Part shown: piece after piece, positions 34,795-42,470 of the stretch
Layout: the number at the start of each line of letters is the position of its first letter
Position numbering within the stretch: the first letter of the stretch is position 1
Origin: an uncultured Acidobacteriia bacterium
Lineage (GTDB): Bacteria > Acidobacteriota > Terriglobia > Bryobacterales > Bryobacteraceae
Reading direction: 5' to 3'
Assembly (NCBI GenBank): GCA_903925975.1
Contig: CAIYHG010000031.1
Span: 1 to 42,596, forward strand
Length of the DNA stretch: 42,596 nt
Made by a program: the position numbers and the translations under genes
Notes under the pieces: generated by a model
The model's database searches: none
What the model was told of the DNA's origin: nothing
What the model saw: only the letters and a program-made list of their open reading frames with translations

Positions 34795-36003
34795 ATGTCA
34801 TTTCAGGAAGTGGTCGAGGCGGAAGGCCACCTTATCGACTCGCACATCATGGAGAGCATCTTCGATAAGGTCGTGGAGTATCAGGGCCGTTTCGAAGTGG
34901 AGCAGTTCCGCATCGGCCGCACCAATAGCGAACCATCCTACCTGCGCCTGAAGGTCGAGGCCCCCGATCAGCTTTCGTTAGACCGGCTACTGGAGGCACT
35001 GCTCGAACTCGGATGCGCGGCTGTCTCGGTGGAGGACGCCGCGCTGCGCGAGGTGGAGCGGGACCGCTGCGCGCCGGAGGATTTCTATTCCACTACCAAC
35101 AGCCGCACCCTCGTCCGCCACGGGCAGGAATGGATCGAGGTCGGGAACCAGCGCATGGATGGCATGATCGTCGTCAGCGAGGGCCATGCCTTCTGCCGCA
35201 GGCTCCGCGATCTGCGCGCGGGCGACCGCATCGTGGTGGGCATGCGCGGCATTCGCGTGGTTCCGGAATCCAAAGAGCGCGACCGTTTGGCATTCGCGTT
35301 CATGTCCAACGGAATTTCCTCTGAGCGGCAGGTGGAGACGGCGGTTCGCAAGACCGCGGCGCTGGTGCGGCACGCCATAGAGCAACAGCAGAAGGTCGTC
35401 CTGGTCGCCGGCCCCGTGGTAGTACACACTGGCGGCGTGCCCGGACTTTCGGCCTTGATTCGTAACCATTTCGTACACGCCGTTCTCAGCGGCAACGCGC
35501 TGGGCGTGCATGACGTGGAAGCGGCGCTGTTCGGAACGTCGCTCGGCGTGCGGCTTTCCGACGGGCGACAGGAAGAACACGGGCACCGCAATCACATGCG
35601 CGCCATCAATGCCATCTACCACGCGGGGTCTGTGAAGCAGGCCGTGGAAAGCGGCAGGCTGCGTTCGGGCATCCTCTATGAATGCGTGAAGGCGGGCGCG
35701 CCGTTCGTTCTGGCGGGCAGCCTGCGCGACGATGGCCCGCTGCCTGAAACCATCACCGATATGAACGCAGCGCAGGATGCGTACGCCGCGCAGTTGAAGG
35801 GCGCGGGCCTGGTGCTGTGTCTCGGTTCGATGCTGCATTCCATCGCAACGGGCAACATGCTGCCGAGTTGGGTGAAGATTGTCTGTGTGGATATCAATCC
35901 CGCGGTCGCGACGAAGGTAAGTGATCGCGGCACGGGGCAGGCCGTCGGCGTAGTGGCCGACGTGGGCCTCTTTCTCGACCTCCTTTCGAAAGCTCTTCAA
36001 TGA
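34795..36003 (+). CDS. LOR/SDH-domain protein, ornithine cyclodeaminase-like
   Basis: A 402-residue protein of the LOR/SDH bifunctional-enzyme conserved-domain family (TIGR00300). The N-terminal part (about 1-100) holds the conserved HLIDSHIMESIFDKVVEY segment; the C-terminal part (about 190-400) has the Rossmann-like KVVLVAGPVVVHTGGVPGLS, GNALGVHDVEAALFGTSLG and LVLCLGSMLHSIATGN. Archaeal and cyanobacterial members (including the C-terminal part of AgrE/ArgZ) have been linked to ornithine cyclodeamination to proline, so a role in ornithine/arginine metabolism is plausible, but I cannot confirm it by residues. There is no fused arginine-hydrolase domain. The stop overlaps the queF start by 4 nt. 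Confidence 0.82.
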   Translation: MSFQEVVEAEGHLIDSHIMESIFDKVVEYQGRFEVEQFRIGRTNSEPSYLRLKVEAPDQLSLDRLLEALLELGCAAVSVEDAALREVERDRCAPEDFYSTTNSRTLVRHGQEWIEVGNQRMDGMIVVSEGHAFCRRLRDLRAGDRIVVGMRGIRVVPESKERDRLAFAFMSNGISSERQVETAVRKTAALVRHAIEQQQKVVLVAGPVVVHTGGVPGLSALIRNHFVHAVLSGNALGVHDVEAALFGTSLGVRLSDGRQEEHGHRNHMRAINAIYHAGSVKQAVESGRLRSGILYECVKAGAPFVLAGSLRDDGPLPETITDMNAAQDAYAAQLKGAGLVLCLGSMLHSIATGNMLPSWVKIVCVDINPAVATKVSDRGTGQAVGVVADVGLFLDLLSKALQ

Positions 36004-36398
36004 AACGCGCCTATACCGACGAACACGCGGAGGCTGGCGTCCGCGCCCCTCTGCCCGAAATCGAAACCTGGCCCAATCAATACGCCGGCTACGAAGTCGA
36101 AATTGTGATGCCGGAGTTCACCTCCGTGTGCCCCAAGACCGGCCTGCCGGATTTTGGAAAGATAGCGCTGGTCTACGTGCCGGACAAGCTCTGTCTGGAG
36201 CTGAAGTCGTACAAGATGTACCTGCTGGCCTACCGCGACCTGGGCATTTTTCAGGAGAACGCCGTCAACCGGGTGCTCGAGGACGTGGTGAAAGCTGCGA
36301 AACCGATCAGCGCGACCGTGACTGGCGATTTTTCGGCGCGGGGGGGCTTGACGACGCTGGTGACGGCGTCCTGGAGCCGCAAACGTGGAAAGCGATGA
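36000..36398 (+). CDS. queF: NADPH-dependent 7-cyano-7-deazaguanine reductase
   Basis: Reduces the nitrile of preQ0 to preQ1 in queuosine (modified tRNA base) synthesis, 132 residues, the short unimodular type. The thioimide-forming Cys44 lies in TSVCPKTGLPDFG with the general-acid Asp51. The QueF motif ELKSYKMY (Glu67 to Tyr74) is followed by YRDLGIFQENAVNRV, with FQE in the place of the FHE of Bacillus subtilis, a common variant as far as I recall. ATG 36000 overlaps the LOR/SDH stop by 4 nt. Other queuosine genes and a preQ1 riboswitch are not visible here. Confidence 0.93.
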   Translation: MKRAYTDEHAEAGVRAPLPEIETWPNQYAGYEVEIVMPEFTSVCPKTGLPDFGKIALVYVPDKLCLELKSYKMYLLAYRDLGIFQENAVNRVLEDVVKAAKPISATVTGDFSARGGLTTLVTASWSRKRGKR

Positions 36399-37746
36399 AC
36401 TGATCGCGATTCTTCGGGAAGTGCGCGAGCGCGTGCGCGCGCGCCACCCCGAAAGCGCGGCCGAAGCCGGCGGAATCGCGCTGCCCGATCTGGAACCTCT
36501 GGTTCGCGCGCGCGATGCCGCGCTGGCCAAGGTGGCCGCGATCGGGACCGTCAATCCACGCCCCGGAGGTTTTCTCAATGACGTGGCGCAGCGTTTGAAG
36601 AGCTTCACCGCCCGCGCGCTCGACTGGCACGTTCGCGAGCAGGTTGTTTTCAACCGGCAGGCGATCGCCGCCGTCGATGCCGCAATAGAAGCTCTCACTG
36701 AGACCAACCGCGCGCTGGCGGCGCTGGGATCGCGCGTCGCCGTAGCCGAGGAACTCAAGGACATTCGCGACCATTGGGCGGCGTGGAGCGCCGAGTGGGA
36801 ACGCAAACTCGAACAAAACGAGGTTCGCTTTCTGCGCAGCGTGGCCGATCTTCAGGCGGCCTACGCGCACCGCGCGGACCTGATGGACGCCAACTATCGC
36901 GATGCCCTGCGGACGCAGCACGCCGATTTCGCGGCGTCACTCGCGCGCACGGCGTCCGATATGGAGACGCGGTTCCGGGCCGATTTGGAGCGCCTGAAGC
37001 TCGAATACGAACACAGGGTGGATGCCGAACTGCAGCTCATCCGGCAGCGGCTGCAACCTGGGACCGCCGGGCAGACAGGCGTGCCGGCGATTCATCCCGG
37101 GCTTGCGCTTCCGCCGCTGGACTACTCGCGGCTCGCTCTCCGGTTCCGGGGCGCCGAAGAGCAAGTTCGCGCCAAGCAGCGCGCGTATCTTCCGTATTTC
37201 GCGGGCTGCAAGAGCGTCCTCGACATCGGGTGCGGCCGCGGCGAATTTCTGGAACTGTTGCGCGAGGCCAATGTCTCCGCCTTGGGGATAGATGCCAGCT
37301 CCGACAACACGGCGGCATGCCTGGGCAAGGGTCTTGCGGTCAGAACCGCCGATCTGTTTGAGTATCTGTCCACCGTTCATAAGGAGTCTCTCGACGGCAT
37401 CTTCTGCTCGCAGTTGGTGGAGCATCTGGCGCCCGAGCGCGTTCCCGCGATGATCAAGGCGTGCGCTTCGCGGCTGGCGCAGGGAGGCGTGATCGTGATC
37501 GAAACGCCCAACCCGGAGTGCCTGGCCATCTTCTCGACGTATTTCTACCTTGATCCGACGCACGTCCGGCCAGTGCCGTGGAAGTTGCTGGAATTCTATT
37601 TTCAAGAGAGCGGCATCGCTACCGTCGAGGTCAGGAGATCTTCACCAGCGGTGGAATCCATGACGGCGCTGGAAGGGCTGGACGCCCGCTTCCGGGAAGA
37701 GTTTTTCGGCGGTCTGGATTACGCGATTGTCGGCAGAAAAGTCTGA
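36385..37746 (+). CDS. coiled-coil protein with C-terminal methyltransferase domain
   Basis: A two-part protein of 453 residues. Residues about 1-240 are charged and helical with heptad-like stretches (EWERKLEQNEVRFLRSVADL, RADLERLKLEYEHRVDAELQ), so a coiled coil is likely. Residues about 265-450 are a SAM-dependent methyltransferase with motif I VLDIGCGRGEFLELL, CSQLVEHLAPERV, IVIETPNPECL and YLDPTHVRPVPW. The last motifs match methyltransferases associated with polysaccharide or O-antigen chain modification, so a sugar target is possible. GTG 36385 overlaps queF by 14 nt. No glycosyltransferases are next to it. Confidence 0.82.
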   Translation: MESDELIAILREVRERVRARHPESAAEAGGIALPDLEPLVRARDAALAKVAAIGTVNPRPGGFLNDVAQRLKSFTARALDWHVREQVVFNRQAIAAVDAAIEALTETNRALAALGSRVAVAEELKDIRDHWAAWSAEWERKLEQNEVRFLRSVADLQAAYAHRADLMDANYRDALRTQHADFAASLARTASDMETRFRADLERLKLEYEHRVDAELQLIRQRLQPGTAGQTGVPAIHPGLALPPLDYSRLALRFRGAEEQVRAKQRAYLPYFAGCKSVLDIGCGRGEFLELLREANVSALGIDASSDNTAACLGKGLAVRTADLFEYLSTVHKESLDGIFCSQLVEHLAPERVPAMIKACASRLAQGGVIVIETPNPECLAIFSTYFYLDPTHVRPVPWKLLEFYFQESGIATVEVRRSSPAVESMTALEGLDARFREEFFGGLDYAIVGRKV

Positions 37747-37750
37747 AGAG

Positions 37751-37774
37751 CGGGTCGGACCCCCCGGGTCTGCG
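37751..37774. repeat. palindrome between convergent genes, element 3
   Basis: CGGACCC (37756-37762) and GGGTCTG (37766-37772) pair with one G-T wobble around a 3-nt loop, starting 5 nt after the methyltransferase stop. It is similar to the element at 24053 (shared GACCCCC and GGTCTGCG). The rest of the gap to 37942 has no gene I can support. Confidence 0.45.
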
Positions 37775-37942
37775 CGGGTAGGCGCGGCTCAGGCTTGCTT
37801 GCCGGGCAGAAACGCCGTGCGGTGAGACGAAGCCGGAAAGAAAACTCTTTGGCTGGATGCGGCGCTGAAAGGCGGTCTCTTGGAATTCGCCAATACAGGC
37901 GGCGCGGGCTCAGGCGCTTAGGCCTGGCGCGCCGCGCAGGTA

Positions 37943-38134
37943 CTACGCTGCCTTCTTGATCTTGCCGTCGCGAATGCAGGACGTGCAGGCGCGAATGCGG
38001 CGGGTGGCGCCGTTCACCAGAGCGCGGACGCTCTGCAGGTTAATGTTCCAACGCCTCTTGGTAACGTTATGGGCGTGGCTGATGCGGTTGCCAAATTGCG
38101 GCCCGCGGCCGCACACGTCACATGTCTGAGCCAT
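37943..38134 (-). CDS. rpmB: 50S ribosomal protein L28
   Basis: Ribosomal large-subunit protein of 63 residues. The family features are CDVCGRGPQFGNRISHAHN at the N-terminus, RRWNINLQSVRA, and the C-terminal RIRACTSCIRDGKIKKA. Two CxxC pairs (Cys5-Cys8 and a second near 50-53) suggest the zinc-binding form. ATG 38134 has GGGAG 9-10 nt upstream. It stands alone, as is common for L28 outside gammaproteobacteria. Confidence 0.95.
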   Translation of the reverse strand: MAQTCDVCGRGPQFGNRISHAHNVTKRRWNINLQSVRALVNGATRRIRACTSCIRDGKIKKAA

Positions 38135-38168
38135 AAAACAGGAATCTCCCTCGGTAGATCGAACTTGC

Positions 38169-38198
38169 AGTATACCAATTCAAGTTGTTGGGCTGCAA
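38169..38198 (-). promoter_or_regulatory. rpmB promoter
   Basis: On the minus strand TTGCAG (38193-38198) and TATACT (38169-38174) are 18 nt apart, a good sigma70-type pair. Transcription would begin near 38162 and give a leader of about 27 nt with a GGGAG ribosome-binding site. Confidence 0.55.
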
Positions 38199-38267
38199 CA
38201 CTCTGCGGCGGCTGGTCCCATTCCACTGAGCATTGTGTTTCCGGGTGAAACCTGAAAATATTCGGAT

Positions 38268-39662
38268 ATGGGCCTTCGCATCGGGAAACGTACGCTTCTG
38301 ATTCTCTGCCTGGTTGCCCTCCCGGCGCTGGCGCAGGACGTAGCGGGGGATTGGGCAGGCACTCTGCATGCCGGAGCCGTCAATTTGCGCCTGTTGGTGC
38401 ACATCACCCGCGGGATGGATGGCGCGTTCAAGGCTACGATGGATAGCCTCGATCAAAGCGCCAAGGGCATTCCCATCAACTCCATCGAACTGCGGGGACC
38501 GAAGCTGACGTTTGCTCTACTGGCGTTGCGGGCTTCGTATGAAGGCGCCGTGAATCAGGACTTTACGGCCATCGACGGTACTTTCACGCAAGCCGGGGCG
38601 GCGCTGCCGCTGAGCTTGAAACGGGCGACCGTAGCGGACTTGGCGGAGCCCCGGCGGCCGCAGAACCCCGCAAAACCTTATCCCTATCGCGAGGAAGAGG
38701 TGGTCTACGAGAACGCCGCAGCCGGCATCAAGCTGGGCGCGAGCCTGACCACGCCAAATGGCCCCGGGCCGTTCCCCGCCGTCATCCTGATCACCGGGTC
38801 GGGCCAGCAGGATCGTGACGAAACCCTGATGGGGCACAAACCCTTCCTGGTATTGGCCGATTACCTGACGCGGAAAGGCATCGCGGTGCTGCGCTCGGAT
38901 GATCGCGGCAAGGGCGCATCCGGCGGCAACTTCGTCACGGCGACCACTGCGGATTTCGCCACTGATACCGAGGCGGCTGTGGCCTACCTGAAGACCCGCC
39001 GCGAGATCGTTCCGGCGAAGATTGGCTTGCTCGGCCACAGCGAAGGCGGCGAGATCGCGCCCTTGGTGGCTTCGCGGAACAAAGACGTGGCCTTTATCGT
39101 TCTGATTGGCGGTCCCGGCGTCCCGGGCGATCAGATTCTGGTGGCTCAGGTGGTGGCCCTCAACGAGGCGGCCGGAATGCCGCATGCGCAGGCGTTGGAA
39201 GCGGGCGTAAAGCAGCGCGAGATCCTTGACCTCTTGATGAAGGAGAAGGATCCCGCCGTCGTGAAACAGAAATTCAGCGAGTTGGTGGGCGCGCGAGCCG
39301 ACGCCACATACGCACAGATGACCTCGCCCTGGTATCGCAATTTCCTCTCCTACGATCCGGCCCCGGCGTTGCGGAAGGTTGCCTGCCCGGCGCTGGCGAT
39401 CAACGGAGAGAAGGATACGCAGGTTCCGCCCAAACTGAATCTGCCGGCAGTCCGAGCCGCCCTGGAAGCAGGCGGCAACAAGCGCTTCGAAGCCGTCGAG
39501 ATGCCCGGCTTGAATCATCTGCTGCAGACTGCCAAGACGGGGGCGGTCAGCGAGTACGGCGAGATTGAAGAGACCATGGCGCCGGTGGCGCTGGAGAAGA
39601 TCGCTGGGTGGATTACGGCGGTTGTTGCGGGCCGTGCGGGACCGGCGATCAACCGGCCCTAA
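38268..39662 (+). CDS. secreted alpha/beta-hydrolase
   Basis: A secreted serine hydrolase of 464 residues. A signal peptide (about 1-22, LLILCLVALPALAQ) is followed by an N-terminal beta-rich domain (about 25-125, GDWAGTLHAGAVNLRLLVHI) and an alpha/beta-hydrolase domain (about 150-455). The triad is Ser258 in GHSEGG, Asp383 in NGEKDTQVPP and His417 in GLNHLL. The RSDDRGKGAS and VILITGSGQQDRDE segments are typical of this peptidase/esterase-like group. The substrate is unknown. The start is ATG 38268, without a strong ribosome-binding site. It is divergent from rpmB. Confidence 0.88.
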   Translation: MGLRIGKRTLLILCLVALPALAQDVAGDWAGTLHAGAVNLRLLVHITRGMDGAFKATMDSLDQSAKGIPINSIELRGPKLTFALLALRASYEGAVNQDFTAIDGTFTQAGAALPLSLKRATVADLAEPRRPQNPAKPYPYREEEVVYENAAAGIKLGASLTTPNGPGPFPAVILITGSGQQDRDETLMGHKPFLVLADYLTRKGIAVLRSDDRGKGASGGNFVTATTADFATDTEAAVAYLKTRREIVPAKIGLLGHSEGGEIAPLVASRNKDVAFIVLIGGPGVPGDQILVAQVVALNEAAGMPHAQALEAGVKQREILDLLMKEKDPAVVKQKFSELVGARADATYAQMTSPWYRNFLSYDPAPALRKVACPALAINGEKDTQVPPKLNLPAVRAALEAGGNKRFEAVEMPGLNHLLQTAKTGAVSEYGEIEETMAPVALEKIAGWITAVVAGRAGPAINRP

Positions 39663-39764
39663 CTCAGAGTTCGGTACTTTGGCCGGGGATGCTCTGGCTG
39701 GCGCCGCATGGACTCTATGAGTCCTATCGGGCTAGAGAGCGATTCATTGCGGCTTGCTCCCGGC

Positions 39765-40379
39765 TTAGCGTCTTCGTCGACGTACGCCGAATATCCAACC
39801 GGCCAGCGCCAAGCCAGTGAGCGCGAACGTACCGGGTTCGGGAACGGCGCCGGACTGAATCGTGTCCACGGCAAAGTCGATCACCCCCGAGCCCTGACCC
39901 GAGACCAGCACAACCATGGAGATCTGGCCCGCCAACGCGATCGCGCCGATGCTCCCGGAACAGGAATAGCAGCCCAGATTGACAGACTGTACATCGACGA
40001 TGGTCGCTGACAAGTCATAAGCCGTCGCGGTAAAGGACGATGAGTAGTAGCCGTTGATCACATCGAACGTGAGGTCGGATACGGGGCTAGCAAAGGTCAT
40101 CGTGATGAACCCCGGCAACCACGAGTAATCCCCCAAGGGATACATATCCGAAGTGCCGTATAGGTTTGGCGCGGTGGTAGCGACGCCGCCCCAACCATCG
40201 TTGCTCATGACGGCGCCGCCAGTGATGGTCATCCACCCAAAATCTAAGAACGGGCCCCGGCCAGTCCCGGGGTATACATCCGAAAAGCAGCAACTCGCCG
40301 CAATGGAATCGAAATTCGTGACCCCTGCTTGAGCAGCGACGGCAGCTAAGCAGAAGATGACCAGAATGCGTATCTTCAT
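39765..40379 (-). CDS. PEP-CTERM sorted exported protein
   Basis: An exported protein of 204 residues with an N-terminal signal (MKIRILVIFCLAAVAAQA) and a C-terminal PEP-CTERM tail: VPEPGTF, a hydrophobic segment and a run of arginines at the end. Such tails are cut and anchored by an exosortase, which must be encoded elsewhere. The mature part is rich in Ser, Gly, Thr and aromatic residues, with paired cysteines in SCCFSD and GCYSCSG that may form disulfides. AAGGAG about 9 nt before ATG 40379 supports the start. I do not recognise a catalytic domain. Confidence 0.88.
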   Translation of the reverse strand: MKIRILVIFCLAAVAAQAGVTNFDSIAASCCFSDVYPGTGRGPFLDFGWMTITGGAVMSNDGWGGVATTAPNLYGTSDMYPLGDYSWLPGFITMTFASPVSDLTFDVINGYYSSSFTATAYDLSATIVDVQSVNLGCYSCSGSIGAIALAGQISMVVLVSGQGSGVIDFAVDTIQSGAVPEPGTFALTGLALAGWIFGVRRRRR

Positions 40380-40709
40380 GCGTGATGCTCCTTATCCTCG
40401 ATTGGGAACTCGGTCTGTATATTACCGAAAATGCGTGCTCCCGTACATAAGTTTGGCAAGGATATTTCTGGAAATAGTACCGTTACTGGCAGAACCGGCG
40501 CCGGCGGACCGCTCGGGTAGGACAACAGGCATGATGAGCGAATAGCGGCGTTATGGGAGGCTAGACGCCGCCTAGCCGTATGGTCGCCACCCCACCGGTA
40601 TGCTTTGGCCGGAATATGCGCTAAGGTAGCGCTTTCGGGCAGCGGCGCGGGCCAAAGGGCGATTGGTGGCGCAAGGGGATCTACGGGCAAGCTAAAGCGT
40701 GGCCTGGCT
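40380..40709. other. 330-nt gap between the PEP-CTERM gene and a small membrane-protein gene
   Basis: No gene is supported here; short frames on both strands have no family features. It holds the divergent regulatory regions. TAATAT on the minus strand (40419-40424) may be the -10 of the PEP-CTERM gene. GGCTAG (40559-40564) and CTAGCC (40572-40577) form a small dyad of unknown role. None of the 40-bp elements is present. Confidence 0.5.
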
Positions 40710-40892
40710 ATGAATTGGAACTTATTTTGGCGGTCTCTACTGGCGGTTCTGGCCGGTAACGCGATCTATTTCGGCATCGAGTCGCATCTGCCGCTGTGGG
40801 CGCGGCACACTACATTTGGGATGGATTCGGGGTTGATCGTCGATTTCTGTCTCTGTATTGTCTGCTATCGGCTTGCCAAACTCTTGCGATAG
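40710..40892 (+). CDS. small two-helix membrane protein
   Basis: A 60-residue protein starting at ATG 40710 (MNWNLFWRSLLAVLAG) with two hydrophobic helices, about 8-25 and 42-57, joined by a short polar loop (ESHLPLWARHTTFGMD). I do not recognise the family. The open frame extends upstream to 40605, but the extension is Gly/Ala/Ser-rich without a membrane signal, so the later ATG is preferred. The stop is 1 nt from the end of the convergent TPR-protein gene. Evidence is limited to coherent membrane topology and position. Confidence 0.6.
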   Translation: MNWNLFWRSLLAVLAGNAIYFGIESHLPLWARHTTFGMDSGLIVDFCLCIVCYRLAKLLR

Positions 40893-40893
40893 C

Positions 40894-41340
40894 TTACTTT
40901 AGCTTCGCCAGTTTCTTGCGGATGTCCGGGACGTCCTTGGCGCCGGGGGCCAATTTCACGTATTTTTCGTAGGCTTCGCGGACGGTCTTCGTGTCCTTGA
41001 GCTTTTCCGAGGCTTCGGCAAGGTGCAGCCAGGCGTCGCTATTGCCGTCGTTCCACTTGGTGGCCTCGCGGAAGCGCCCGGAGGCGGCGCGGTAATTGCG
41101 CTGCTTCATATAGTAGTTGCCTACGCGCACTTCCTTTTCCGCCTGCAGGGGGTTGAAGGAGTATTCGTGAACCCCCATATCCTTGTCTTCCTCGGGCGGG
41201 GCTTCGATCTCGCTGCCTGAGGCCGGTTGCGGCCGCTCGCGTTTGAGTTGGGCCTCCGGGGCGGACGGCTGCGGTTTCGGCTCCTGAGCGGGGAGGGTTG
41301 CCGCGGCGAGCGCGGCGAACAGGATTAACCAGCGAGCCAT
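40894..41340 (-). CDS. exported TPR-repeat protein
   Basis: A secreted or periplasmic protein of 148 residues. The signal peptide starts at ATG 41340 (MARWLILFAALAAATLPAQ), followed by a proline-rich linker (about 22-60) and a helical region with tetratricopeptide-like repeats (about 70-148: AEKEVRVGNYYMKQRNYRAA, GNSDAWLHLAEASEKL, AYEKYVKLAPGAKDV). TPR proteins bind other proteins; the partner is unknown. The frame is open further to 41379, but the signal peptide fixes the start. TACGAT 6 nt before the ATG could be a -10. Confidence 0.8.
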   Translation of the reverse strand: MARWLILFAALAAATLPAQEPKPQPSAPEAQLKRERPQPASGSEIEAPPEEDKDMGVHEYSFNPLQAEKEVRVGNYYMKQRNYRAASGRFREATKWNDGNSDAWLHLAEASEKLKDTKTVREAYEKYVKLAPGAKDVPDIRKKLAKLK

Positions 41341-41472
41341 AAGATGATCGTACCAAGCCGAAACGCTTGCAATACGCAATCCCTGGGCCGGCGATCACCA
41401 TCGGGGCGAATGGTTCGGGCTATTCAAATCGCCACCGGATCTTGTGCCGTGGCGCTCGCTGTGGGCCATCAA

Positions 41473-42168
41473 CTACTTGTTGGCCGCAGTGATGGCGTCA
41501 GCCCATCGTTCCGTAGTCGTCTTCAGCCAAAGGGCCGATTCCGTGCCTTTGTATTCAGTGTAAAGATACCCAAAAAGGAGCTTGTCCCTGACGCGGGTGA
41601 GAAAGCCACCGATCGCCATCTTACCGCTCTGTCCGCCCGCGCTCATGACGGTCACCATGCCAAATCCGTAGGAGTTGGGTTTGGAGAAGAACCCGCCTAT
41701 TGGCTTCGTCTCGCCGAGCGATACACTTCCGAGGTCAAGGGCTGCTAGCCTGCGGTTCATTTCCGCCTCAACGTTGCCGGACACGGAGGACATCATGCTA
41801 CCCATCGATTCCGATGCCCCGTCCGTCACCTGCTTGAATTCGCTTGGACCACAGGTCAAGCTTTCGGCGCGCCGCGCCACCTCGATCATGCCGTAGGTCG
41901 GCGTTGCGCCGCGGGGTTTGTCCGTATCGAGGTCGGCCAATTCTTTGGAGGGCACATAGGCCGAGATCAGGCGGTTCTCGGTTGGGACGAATAACTCGAA
42001 AATTGTCGAGCGGTGCTCCGCACCCACTTCGGCGAAACTGGAGTCAGGAGCCGGCAGCGTAATGCTAACGCCGCCCACACGAAATACCGGCGCCGGACCA
42101 GCTGGCGACTGTGCCATACAAGGCAGGAGCCCAGCCATAAGAATCAAGTAAGCTGCATGAAAGCGCAC
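41473..42168 (-). CDS. exported protein of unknown function
   Basis: A 231-residue protein with a signal peptide (MRFHAAYLILMAGLLPCMAQ). The mature part starts with a beta-strand-like FRVGGVSITLPAPDS and includes a Ser/Met-rich stretch (ESMGSMMSSVSG) and GKMAIGGFLTRV; it ends ERWADAITAANK. I do not recognise the family. It is upstream-adjacent on the same strand to nothing in an operon except the zinc-ribbon gene, whose stop lies 14 nt before its start, so the two are probably cotranscribed. Confidence 0.72.
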   Translation of the reverse strand: MRFHAAYLILMAGLLPCMAQSPAGPAPVFRVGGVSITLPAPDSSFAEVGAEHRSTIFELFVPTENRLISAYVPSKELADLDTDKPRGATPTYGMIEVARRAESLTCGPSEFKQVTDGASESMGSMMSSVSGNVEAEMNRRLAALDLGSVSLGETKPIGGFFSKPNSYGFGMVTVMSAGGQSGKMAIGGFLTRVRDKLLFGYLYTEYKGTESALWLKTTTERWADAITAANK

Positions 42169-42182
42169 TGTCGATCTCCTGT

Positions 42183-42437
42183 CTAGTTATTCGAAAGCAG
42201 GGCTAATACCCCAACGGCTACGGCCAAGGCGACCAATGCCATGATCACAGATCCCGTGAGCATCTTTCGCCGATCCGCATCTGCAAACTCCGCTCTGGGG
42301 ATCTTGCCGCATTTCTGGCAACCGAACGAGCCAAAAGCGGCGACGAACAAAGCGCCGATCAGGCCTGCCGTAAACTGAGCCCCACTGTTGTAAGCCCGCG
42401 AAACGGGACTGCCGCATCTCGGACACAAATAGGCCAT
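42183..42437 (-). CDS. small zinc-ribbon membrane protein
   Basis: An 84-residue protein. An N-terminal CPRCG (Cys5, Cys8) and a later CQKCGK (about 40-43) form a probable zinc ribbon split by a hydrophobic helix (about 22-36, TAGLIGALFVAAFGS). A second membrane helix (about 61-80, GSVIMALVALAVAVGVLALL) ends the protein. The family is unnamed as far as I can tell. It lies 14 nt before the exported protein gene on the same strand. An alternative frame at the same place is a shadow. Confidence 0.7.
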   Translation of the reverse strand: MAYLCPRCGSPVSRAYNSGAQFTAGLIGALFVAAFGSFGCQKCGKIPRAEFADADRRKMLTGSVIMALVALAVAVGVLALLSNN

Positions 42438-42470
42438 CTCATCCTCCCTCGCGGAATCTAGTGGAGTGCT

